Of a stretch of 64,000 nucleotides of DNA, positions 9,613-21,600 are shown in pieces. The stretch's first letter is position 1, and each line of letters opens with the position of its first letter. The stretch is from contig WBMV01000085.1 of NCBI GenBank assembly GCA_013396655.1, forward strand, positions 1,249,788-1,313,787, given 5' to 3'. Made by a program: the position numbers and the translations under genes. The notes below the pieces were generated by a model. That model saw only the letters and a program-made list of their open reading frames with translations, did not search any database and had not been told where the DNA came from. Origin of the DNA: Campylorhamphus procurvoides (Eukaryota > Chordata > Aves > Passeriformes > Dendrocolaptidae).

Positions 9613-12600
9613 GTGAGTGGCCGACAGCCCTCGGCGATGCCCGGAGCGCCCGCCGGGCTGGGCCCTCTCGCTGCCCGGGCTGCGCCACAGGCCCGAGGCC
9701 GGAGCCGGCCTGCCCGGCGGGCAGGGAGAGAGGGAGGGTGAGGGTGAGGACACGGCATCTCCCGCGCCCCGTGGCTGCCAGTCCCGGTCCGGAGCCTCCC
9801 CCGGGACTCCACGTCCAGCGGGCGGCAGAGTGTGCCTTCCCCGCTTCCTCGACCTGGGGGGGTCCCCGTCCCCGGGGGTGGCCCTGTCCCCGTCCCCCAG
9901 CCTGTCCCCGTCCCGGGAGTGGCCTGTCCCTGTCCCCGTCCCCCAGCCTGCCGGGGCTCCCTGGCACGGGCAGAGTTCCCCGCAGTTCGGGGTTCCCCTC
10001 GGCTGTCAGAGGGCTCCCTGCAGCACTCGGCGTGTCGCGGCTCGGGCCGCCCCTTGCGAAGTTGCGGTGGGAGAGGCGGGCAGGGCCGGTTCTGGGCGCT
10101 GTCAGGGCTTTCATTAAAGCCGTACCTGGTGGGGAGCGACACAGGAGGGAGGTGGTGTTTGCGAGGGGCCTCAGGGCTGTATCTGTGCAGTGATGTGGTG
10201 GGGTTTTTAAAAGGCTTTCTATGAGTCTTCCTTGGAAAGTTTCAGGCTTTCTAATAAGTCGTCAGAACTACTGTTATTAGTTTATTTTTTAGCTGAAATC
10301 CAGCTTCAAAGTCGACCTGCTTTTCTCTCATTTCCCCTCTGTGGGACTAGCCTTGTGTTTGGTAGGGCCGGTGGCATCGAGGCCTCCGTGTGCCCCACCC
10401 TGGCCCCAGGATGTGCTCTGTGGAACTTGCTGCTCCCTTGGTTTCCTTACCTGAGGCGGGAGCGTTTCTGTCAATTCTTTCCGTGCTATTGCTCTGGTGA
10501 CTGCCCTCTGCTCCTCAGCTGTAGCCCTCCACACCTCTGCTAGGGACTCTTTGCAGTGACTCTGCATCGGGCACTGTTGAGATGATAAAAATCCAGGTAG
10601 CTGTTTTCATGTTATCAGATTGCAATACCTGATGTGACCTGTCCTACCTCTGCTAAGGCAGAGACTACAGTGGGTGGGTGTCAGATGGGAGTCTTGAACT
10701 CCTGTTTTGTCGTATCTTTCACCAAGTTCTTGTGGAAGATCATGATAAAAGTGAGGACTGCGTAAGAGAGATTAAATAGTTTTTAGTGCTTGGGGATGTC
10801 AGTCTCAAATAACGTAGTTAGTAGCTCTTATGTTAGCTCTGTGTTGTGTTTGGTTTCCTTCCCTGTAATCACGCAGCAATGTAGTGGAAGTGTTCTGACT
10901 TGGTACATTTAAAATGAATTAGCTGAAGCTAGATCTGTTGTGGAGGGCTGTATATAGTAACTATCTGCTGGTAACTAAGACATAGATATTCAAGCTTAGT
11001 GCTGTGCATACATTTTATTTTAAGGCGCAGTTTGTTGCCTTTGATAAAATGGCAATTGATTCATGTCTTGAGCTGTCCAAACAATTAAAGATTGAGAAAG
11101 GGGCCTCCTAACTGAAGTCAGAGGCAAAAAAAAATCAGAGAGAGGAATGAGTGCTGGCTGCAAGCACCTACATATTCTGTGGCATTGTGAGAAAGCAACT
11201 GATCAATATGCAGGGTTTCCCCAAAAGTGTGAACTTATATCACACCAGCTGGCAGGTGTAAATCACTCTGGGTAGGTTTTGGGTGTAGGGTGGTGGGCTT
11301 TTTTTTATTTTTTTGTCCCTCCTGCTCTTAAATTTTAGAGATCTTGGTTCTTTTCTTTCTGCTGACATTAATGAAATATTCTGGAAGCATCATGCTTCCA
11401 AATGTAGCATCCAGACGAAATGCAGTCTGGAAAATGAAGACTCCTGAGAACCGAAGGCCTGCTTATATCAAAAGTAGTCTTCAGTGTCTGCTGTCGGAGT
11501 CATTAAGGTTTGTGTGAGTCTTTTTGCTGCTTCCATAATGTGTCTTGAAAAACTCCTGGTTTTCTTCCTTTTGCAATCTGTGTGTTGTCTTGGAGATTAG
11601 TGGATTTTGTATTTCAAATAAGACCTAATGGCAAATGGAGCCTGACATCTCTTTAATAGGTATTGATGTTATCCATCTTAATGTGAACTGCACACTGAAG
11701 TAATGTCCTCTTGGTTTCTGGTCAGGGAATTAAACTTTAAATTGCTTGAGTAGAGCAGTGCTGTTTCAAATGTAGGAAACTCTATTGCTCTTCTGGGATT
11801 GAAACTGAGATTTAATAAACCATTTTTCAACTAAAATTGTATGTTATCTCAAACATTTATTTGACATGTGGTGTCTTTCTGGGTCCTTGATTGGAAAAGA
11901 GCTTTAGCTTTGTATGTTAGGTGTGATTTCCTTCTATCCCCCTACTCTGGGATTGGCTGCTGCTTTAGTGGTTCATGTTAAGTACTCAGTAACACTGCTT
12001 TGAGTTATTTACTTTTAAGAAAATTATTATTTCAGGAGAATTTTTTTCTGCTGGCAATATGCTCAGGTGCAATTTGAGAGTGATACTGGTGTGCTATCAC
12101 ATTAGAGTTTGAAATGTTAATTATTAGTTTCCTAAATTAGATTTACTTTTTCCATAAACAGTTGGTTATACAATAGGAATATTCTGTACTGTGCATGTAA
12201 AATGAATTAATTCAGTATGAGTACAAGTCCTGTTTTTTAAAATGTCAACACTGAATTATCTAAAAAATGTGTGTGCAAAAAATAGTGTGATTACTGTCTT
12301 AAAAAATAAGATCTGTACTCATAGACTTGCTAACTTGTAGTCAGAGCTCTGCTGTGTGTTTGGAAGATGTCATGGATTATATGGGGTGGGAGGGAGCAGA
12401 GGTGGGTGCTTTTCCAAATAATTTAAAACTAGGGAGTAGAACTTAAAATGAGAAAGAATTGGAGATCAAAATGGTCTTTAAATAAAGACATTTCCCCTTT
12501 CTTAGCAACATTTTTATGCACTAGATGTATTTTATACTGGAATTAATGTAATTTAGATGCAAACATATGTAAGATAAGTGGCAATTTAAGTATTTCTACT

Positions 12601-15600
12601 TAGAGGATTGAAGGTAGGAAACAAGGGCTCTAAATTTTTAAAGGCCAGGTATCATGTTGCCTTTTATTTTTAAAACAGTAATGAAATTTCATAGTGTAAG
12701 TGGTATAACAAATTTACTTCATTCTTTCTAAAAGCAACCAAAAAAGTAATCTAATTTGCCATTTTGGGGGTTTTGGTTTCTTAATGTGACTTTTAGAACA
12801 TGCCAACATATCGTGTTTGACATGTTTTTGGGTTAGTGAAACTTTGACTCCTGTTTTCTTCAACATGCAGATAAAAAGCCAAGCTGCATTTGTTTTTCCG
12901 AGATTAAATGTAAATTTGGCCTGGTACCAGGAGCTGTATCTGTGTGCAGTCTGTCAGCAATCAGCACGCAACCAAAATAGGAACAAATCTTAGTATTTTT
13001 AAAAAATTGATTCTGAGAACAGATTTAGACAATTTTCTTCGTATCCTTAAGCTTGTATTATACAGAAACTGAAATACTGTACATGATTGTAGTAAAAGTA
13101 ATGCCATGTTAAAACACTACAAGTCTGCTGTGGCATTTTGTGTCCTATAGGTTTGCTTAAGTTTCTGCTCCAGTTTGGAGTGATTTTTAGGGTCTTCTTC
13201 CCCTCTTGTTTTGTTTTCTTATCTACTTAAGAAAAAGGAAAAAGCGTATCTAAACCTAAGGAGATGTCTGTTCACCTTTTGAACTAAACTGATTTAGAGT
13301 CCTATTGCAAACAAATTTGGTGAATCTTCTTTCTCTTGGGAAGTTGTATGAAATTCTTGCAGACTGTGAGTATTGTGGGTTACCACTGAACTGCTCTACC
13401 ACCACTACACCTCGAGGGAGGAGATAATGCCAGCATGTACCCTTTTTACTGGGTGCTGATGTATAACTACATAATCAACACAGTAATTATCAGCCCATGT
13501 TTCGTTGAGTGTTCTTGTGTTGGTGATGGTCAGTAAAGCATGACTTCAGTCATAGTTGGATGTTTCGCAGTTGAATGTTAGAAAAAAAAGTAGATACATA
13601 GTTTTCTCCCCTGCACCAAACTGTTGGTCGAGTCGACTGTTAGTCAAGAATGTTCGGTTGAAATTACGACGGCGTGATTTACAAGAAAAATTACTCCTGT
13701 GTACAGTTATTTAATGCCAAACAGGATCTGAGGAGTTTTAGTGGGGGCACTACAGAGAGCTCTGGGCTGCCAGCCTGCATCTGGAAAGTGTGAGGAGGTG
13801 TGAGTAAGAACAGAGTATTAACTTGTGAGTACTCAACAGCCAAAGTCCCTGTCCTCCTTCTGTGTGATTATTTTTCACTTTAAACTACCTCCTCCTCTCG
13901 GTGGTTCTTGGTGTATGAATATACATACATACATACATGTATTGTGGGTTGTGTGTATTTTTGTGGTTAGGTTTTGTTTTTAAAGAAAGGAGTTTAATTT
14001 GGTTCAGTATTAGTTGCTGTAGTTAAGGGTGACTTCCCAAGGGTACCCCATAGTTAGGAGACATGTGAGTGATGGTTTTGGGAATGGAGAACCGGAGGAG
14101 AAAAAGGCATGTTGGACAACTGATCATATCTCCCGGTTTCTCAAAGTTTTCAAAATGAGTGTGTTAAAAATGTGCTGAGATGTCCCACAGCACTTTCTCT
14201 CATGTATTGCTGTGGTATCAGTACGTGACTCTTATATAAAGATCCTTTTCCAGAATATTTCTGGTCAAAAGCCACATGTTAGATTGATGTTTATGAACAT
14301 GATATCAAACTACTCAAGAAAAATATTAACCTGAGAGTATTAGTATACCTCTTGAACTGTTTGTAGGTGCCACAGGCCTTCTAAATATGTATGTATCATA
14401 CATTGTTTTTTCATATAACAAATGGCTGGCTGGGAAATAAAGTTGAATCAGGGTTATTGTCAAAACATTTTCATTGTAGTTTATAATAATGCAAGCCTCT
14501 TGTATAAATTTGAAGTATTCAGAACAATTCTTCGGTGTCTTGTTCGTGTTCTTTAAAATTAAAGAAGAGGCGGCATTTTGTTTCTGGTAAGATAAAATTC
14601 TTTGACTTAAATAATTTGATTTATATTGAAGTTTATCTTCCAGTTATCAAATCATCACTAGTTCTCTAGTTTCTAAAACTGCCTTTAGCATAACTTCTTT
14701 TGAGCTTAACAACAATTTTATGCTGACCATATGCCTGCACTGAATTTGGGGTGTGGGTTTGTGGAAGCTGTTTTTAAAACAATACTAAGTTTTAAAAGAA
14801 TGCTAATTATTCAATATCTTTTGTAGTGTCTGAAACCAATTTGTCTGAGCCTTATAGTAGCATATCAGATTCTGAAAGTTGTAGTTAATGATTATGAATT
14901 GACCTATGCCATTGCTTTGGTATGTTTCAGTGTGAAGTTAAATGGAATTCAATGAAAGAATATAATTCTTCTGGTTTCAATACAGAGTTTTTTGACCTGT
15001 GATGTCTTATCTTTCTCTTTACTTTTCCTTATTCTTGGACAATAAAACAAATCTGATACTACCCTTTCCTAAGGAGATTTGGAATGGACACCCCAGCAGC
15101 ATCTTTGGAGCTTTTCTGTGGCCCAGAGGAGCCAGCTTTCAGGGTTTATGCACCACTGCTGGAAGGCCAGCAGAAATTCAAATGTAGTATGTGTAGAACT
15201 GCTTTTGCATACCCAGGGTAAATACTGCACCACTTCAAAAGGGAAAGTTAAATCCTTATCTTTAGCTGCTGTTTGTGAACACTTAATGAAATTAAGATAT
15301 ACAGAGCTGGAGTATTCAACATAGGAATAAATGTGAATAAAAACAGTGGGAAACCAGTATGTTACTAAGAAGAGGGGGGGCTTTTTATTTTAAATAACTG
15401 TTTGAATTCAGTACATTATGAAACCAAACTATTTAGAGAGGTCTGGCATTTTATCATTTGTGTAATTTTTGAATCATATGGCACTTTGATATTTCTGGGT
15501 AAGTTTTGTTTCAGTTGAATGAGGAGAGAGTTCTGTAAAGTTTGGAAAAAAACTGTTGGATGAGAAATAAGAGGAAAAAATTAAATCAAGAATTTGCTGG

Positions 15601-18600
15601 AAGTGAGCGTGTGTGAAATTGTGGAAGCCAGATGCCAGATTTATGTGTGTCAGTTTGTAGTTGTCCAAGATGGCATGAACTGACCCAGGACCCTTCTTTG
15701 GCCCCATCTGCTGTGCACTAAATGCTTTTCCCATTTTGTAACAAAAAGGAAGAAAGGATCTGCACCACACTTGCATTTCTCAGACAGTCTTAATAAATTT
15801 TTTGAGGAGGTCTTGACTTATCACTGGAGGAGACTAAAGTTCTGTTGGGATAAGTAGGAAAAGATAATAGCATAATTGAAGATGTGTGGGTATTTTTTTG
15901 AAAATAACCAACTTAACTTTTTTTTCCTGGCATATGCAACTTTCGCTGTCTTTTGATTTCACAGATGTTCCTTTCATTATGTTTTTAAGTAAGTTTTGTG
16001 ACTTTTCTTAGCTGGCAATGATAGATTGTCAGGCCTGGAAAGTGAGGTTGTACAAACTTGCCCCATCAGCTGGTGAAGTTAACTGATGGCAAGTTTCTTC
16101 TCCAGTGAGTAGAATTAGTCCATGTTTAACTTGATTTATAAGGAAGTCTCATTATGGAAGTGAGGTTCAAGAATCCTGAATCCTTCCCTGGCTTTAGAGT
16201 CACATGTTAAAACCTGCACGCTGGCCTTGCTAAGTCTATTCTGTTTACCACAGCCTTTCAAGATACTTCTTGAGCCTTTGTTCCTTTCTATAGTCCTGTG
16301 CAATCTGCATCTTCATGTCAGGGTTCAGGTGAGAAGCTGTGTTCCATCTCCTCTTGAGTACTGTGATATGTGCCTGGGAGAGGCAGAAAAATAGGTGCTC
16401 CTCAGCCTTGCAGAGTCATTTAATCCCCATCCACAACCTACTTCTACTTTTTATTCCCAGTAGCTTCTACCAGGCTTCATCTACCAGTCTTCGTTAGATT
16501 GGTGGAGTTCTTCTTTTCTTTGCATTTTAAAAGGTGCAGCCTTTTCCTTTTTTCCCCCCTGTTTGGTTTGATTTTGTTCCCTCTGTGTGTTTCCTGTGAT
16601 ACAGTTAAAAGTTAGGGGAGCAGTGAGAATTTTAAAGCTTTTCCTACTGAAGGTTCCTTATTCATGAGGATTTAAATTTTGTTCATAGGCTTTCCTCTGC
16701 ATTCATGTATTCTTTCTGCAGAGAGAATCAGAGGGGTTCATAAAGGCACTGATTCTGCAGTTTCAAAATAAAGTAAATGTTCACTCCCAACAAAAAGGAT
16801 GTTCTGCCATCCAGTTACGCTTTGCTAATGCGCCCTTGTGCCAGCATTAGAAGTTACTTGGCCAAATCATTGTAAGTTTTCTGCCAAGTTTAGTGTTCAG
16901 CTGGATCAGTTTCATGAGTTTACTATGTGACCACACAAGTGCCAGTGCCTACAAAAGGGAGGTGGTAGAAGCCCAGGGGCAGGTTTAAAGTGAAATGGAA
17001 CAATGGCCTGCATAGAGAGGCCCTTCTTGGAAAGAGGTGGCAAATAATGGTGCTGAGGTGTCTTTGTGGGGAACAAAAGTTTGCACTTGAGCTGCTTATA
17101 ATGTCAAATTGCATATCTGACTTTTTATAATGTTACAACAGACATGTTAACATATCTAATCATCAAACGTATAAATTCTCAGTGTTTTGATTCAGCTTAA
17201 AAGTTGGTCCTGTTTCTAGTGCGTGGTTGGATTGGACAAGCTCCAGAAGTCCCTTCCAACCTGAATTATTCTGTCATTTTTCTTTTAATCTGTCATTTAA
17301 ATTAGCTTTCAGTCTCCAGTTGTGGCTTACAAATGGTAGAAAAATCTTTTCTCCATCAAACACCATTATTTGTTTAAATATTAAATGTACTAACAAAAAA
17401 TATAAAAAAGGTTATCCTTAGAGAGGTGTTTTATGTGAGATAGTGAGACCTTTTTAAGTCTTTCAGGTACCTCTCAACTAAATAGCTAGTATTAAAATTC
17501 TGTGCAGCAAATTGCTAAAACACACAATTTTTAAAATGGAACTCCTGTTATATAAATAACCTTTGGAAGACAAGCATTCCCATATAATGAGTCATTGCAC
17601 AAAGTTTTGCCTGCTACACCCTGATGCAACTACAACATTCTCCTGAGGAGCTGAAAATCTGAGACAGGACTAGCAGTTTTCAGATGGAGCAATCTGGAAT
17701 TATGTACCAAGAAGTTGTTACTATACTAGAAATACTAAACTAGTTTTACTTGGCTGAAAATAACTGTCATGTGACAGACAAGGCTTGCATTGTCATTTGG
17801 CTGTCCTTATCGTATAGCAGCATGGGTTGAGTTTACATTAGTTCAGTTGCAGCACTTTCACCTGAGAGATTTATATTTGCAGTGTAAATTGCATCACTTT
17901 TTGCATCTGTTTTCCTGAAAAATTTAATTGAGAGTCTGGTACAGACTCTTGCACTATTGTTGTCATGACCTTTGTTTGCATTCCTTTAGTTAGATACTGG
18001 CTCACGTGAATTACCCAAACCCACTGAAACGGTTTCCTTTGGGAAAATTTTGAAAGGTGCAACACCAAATGTAAAATTAAATGTATTGGCAATCCATTGT
18101 CTTGTATTCTGTCACTGACAACCTTAGCAGGAAGGTGAGAAGGCGGCGAGTGAATGTCTAAGAATACAGTGTCTTCCTGTTTCATTTTTAAAAGTAAACA
18201 CAGGATATGTAGAAGGATGAAGGTAGCTGTAAAACCTTGATTGTTCCATTTTGAATTAATTATGCAGTATTGCGACTCACACTTCTGCTCTTAAAGTTTG
18301 TAAGTGATCATTTTTAAAATAGGTTACTATAAAACAATGGATTGTGGGGACATAAACATGGAGAGAACTGAAAGGGAACTCCACAGCTCAGGAAGCTCCC
18401 AGTTTGCTTTATATTTAAGCGTTATTACTGCTGCTTTCTACTGCATGGTTCTTCATGCCTTAATTCAGATCTACAAAGCTTGATAGAAAACAACTCTGTA
18501 TCTGTGCTTTCTCAGATGCTCTTCTTCACGTAGCATATTCTGTAAACTAGTGAATAAGTTTACAGCTTTATATCCTAAAGCTCGACTAGAACTCCTGTGG

Positions 18601-21600
18601 CATTCTCCTGCAGGGAAGAGTATTAGAAGGCATGTTCTGAGCTGTGAGTTTTTCTGCAGGCTTATAGGGCATACTCTCAGGACTTGCTGGTAGTTTCAAG
18701 CAGACTGTTAATGTAATGAATGTATGATACTTCAAATGAGGAAATGGCTTTTTTTAATTTGTATTTTTTCCTAGTGTAGTTAGCTTACTGGTGCTGAGTT
18801 TTGAAAGCTTGTAATTTGTTTTGATGCAAGACTTCCCTCTTCCCTCAGGCTGTTGATTCATCATGTTAATTGTTGAACTAGAATGCTAAATTCTCTTGTA
18901 TGTGTGGCTAGGAAGTTGTCTTAGTCTAGTAATAAATTTTATGATGCAGACTGAATTTGGATTTTAAAATGTGGTGTTCCTTACCCAATGACTTCCTCCT
19001 AAAATACTTGAACTAGAAAAGGNCAGCCAGGAAATAATAAGAGAGTGTTTCATGGGGGGAAAAAAACTGTTCAGTCATCTGACTTGAATGTGTTATAAGA
19101 ATATTTAATAGTGATTGATATATTATTTTAAATTGTAATAATTTCTTGTACTCTATTCCTGATAATCTGTATATTTGTTTGTATTTTAGGGAAAATATTT
19201 TGACTTTTGAAAGTGTGTTTCTGTTTTTTCTTTAGGGTATGCTAGGTATGAGTACTGTGTTGATGGGAATGTGCCTAAACTGTCCATGTTCACTTGAAAA
19301 AATCACTTTTCTTATTTCTGTAATATTTATGTGAATCTATATAACAGGAATGAATTTTCTATTAAATTTGGCTATGTATAAAGCTTTTTAAAAAGTTACA
19401 TATAATAAGTGCTTATGTAGTTTTCAGGTCTTGACATAGATGTCTGGTAACAGAAAACATATTTGCCAAGAGTTGTTTTCCAGTTCGTTGGGTTTTGAAA
19501 ATTTTGCAATTATGGCTGAAGTTTCTTTCCCATGTATGTCCTGTCTTGGATGAGTTCAAGGGAATAACCAAAATGTTGCCTATCTGCTCATTTTGTTACT
19601 TTGATTCATCAAAAAAGCCCTAAGGAAGTTTGATCATCTTGGCTCATTAGGGTAATCCATTACACACAGAGGCATAGTAACATCATGAAAGTAGATCTAA
19701 TTTGGAAGTCATTTTTCAAATGACTTTCTCATATAAAAATATGGAGTTTAATTTTTCTATCTGAGAGATCAGGAACTACAAAAGTATTCTTTTAAACAGT
19801 ATTTCAGGGTTTACTGATTTGCTTCCAGCACACACTTACTGTTTTTGGTCTACCTGCTTCCTTTTTACTGGACTTTTTAGGTTTCAGGCACAGTTAGTAA
19901 GGAAAAGTCAGTTGTACTACTGAGGCCATTACAAAAAATTTAACAAAGCTGTCAATTGAAATACAAGTGTATGTACCTGAAATTAGGTATTTGGCCTCTT
20001 TTTAATTTTTTGTTTGTTTTAGTTTTTTTTGCTAGTGCTTAGGGCAGAGGGTCTGCACAGTGTTGCTCTGGATATGATGCAGGAGTGGTAGGCAATTGTA
20101 GTTGACAGTTTGGAAATAAATGTGGACAGGACTGTTGATGCCTAATGGACAATTTTTAAAGATGTTCAAACATTTACCTGGGAAACAGGAATAGAAAAAC
20201 TCGATGGGATACTGGGAGACAGTCTGGTGAGGGACATCTGAACTTCATCTTCAAGTGATTTTGGTAGTTGGAATGTAGAATATTTGGCAGATACTTTGTA
20301 AAACTTTTTTTAGGGTAAGAAGTGGAGGTATTTGTGCTAAAGGTGTGTCGCTAAAGTGAACTCTGCTAAGGGGATGGAAGTGATTGTAGCTTTTACTTAG
20401 AGTTGCTTTAAAGTGATTGTCCTTGACTGACAAGACTGATTTGCATCTGTGTCCTCAGAGAGCAAGCTGATAAACTGTACAGTATCATTTAAGCTTCAAT
20501 TTATTGGAAAGCAGAGGAAATGTATCCACTTGCCAGAGTGACACGATTAGTTCATCAAATCTAAAACTAATGGGTTTTAAGCTATGACAAATCGCTTTGG
20601 AATTTCCTTTGCTGTAAAGTTCTGATTCTTGATTCCCATGTAACATACAAGCTTCTAGTTTAGTTGTAACCTGTAAGAACATACAAGGTCATTTGATTTC
20701 TTGCTGGAGACTTGCAGTGCTTGGGGAAATGGTTTTTCTCTGTGTCAACCCCAGTCGTCTTGCAGGTTTTAATTTGTTCTAGTTTCTTTTTCCAGTAAAG
20801 TGATGAACTCCAGCTCTGCTTTCTGCTGCTGTGGTTGTTTGTGTAGCCAGCCACATGGAAATAACAGTTCTGTCTGTCATATTCCAATGGAGAATGCAAT
20901 GTATAAGTAAAGTTGTTCCATTGTGATCTCCTACTAAGTAAAATGGAAAAAACCTCTGATTTGGAGCAGTTCAGATTAGTCAATGACAAGGGATTTGAGA
21001 TGTCACTATTTTAAAAGAAAGTAACTATGAGTTCAGGACAACAAAAGAGAATATTGAGGAATGAGACGTTGAAATACATATCTTAAAGAACTTTTTTTTT
21101 TTCCCCACCATAGTTTACAAATTAATTTTGACTGTGGTGGTTTGACCCTGGCTGGACACCAGGTGCCCACCAAAGCCACTCTATCCCTCCCTTCCTCAGC
21201 TGTACAGGGGAGAGAAATGCAGTGAAAGGCTTGTGGGTTGAGATAAGGACAGGGAGAGATCACTCACCAGTGACCATCCTGGGTAAAAGACTTGACTTTA
21301 TTTATTACCAATCAAATCAGAGTAGGATAATGAGAAGTAAAACCTTTCCCCTACCCTTCCATCCTTGCCAGGCTTAACTTTATTCCTGATTGTCTCCCTC
21401 CCCTTCAGTGGTGCAGGCAGATGGGGGATGGGGGTTACAGTCAGTTTATCACAGGTTGTTTCTGCCACTGCTTTCTCCTCAAGGAGAAGAGTTCTTCTGC
21501 TCCAGTGTGGGGTCCTTCCCACAGCAGCCAGTTCTTCATGAACATTTCCGACACGAGTCCTTCCCATGAGCTACAGTTCTTCACAAACTGCTTTATTGTG

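Larger units (their letters stand above)
9090..10110 (+). promoter_or_regulatory. CpG island and ESYT2 promoter / first exon
   Basis: About 1 kb of GC- and CpG-rich sequence covers the 5' flank, exon 1 and the first 500 bp of intron 1 of ESYT2. A CCAAT motif lies at 9190-9194, about 60 bp upstream of the start codon, and no TATA box is seen, as is common for broadly expressed CpG-island genes. The transcription start cannot be placed from sequence. One base at 9237, inside the probable 5' UTR, is undetermined (N). Confidence 0.75.

Noticed and set aside
9444..10224. Several 130-236 codon open frames on both strands around ESYT2 exon 1
   Set aside because: They are shadows of the exon and of the C-rich minisatellite in other frames, with no start context, splice logic or domain.
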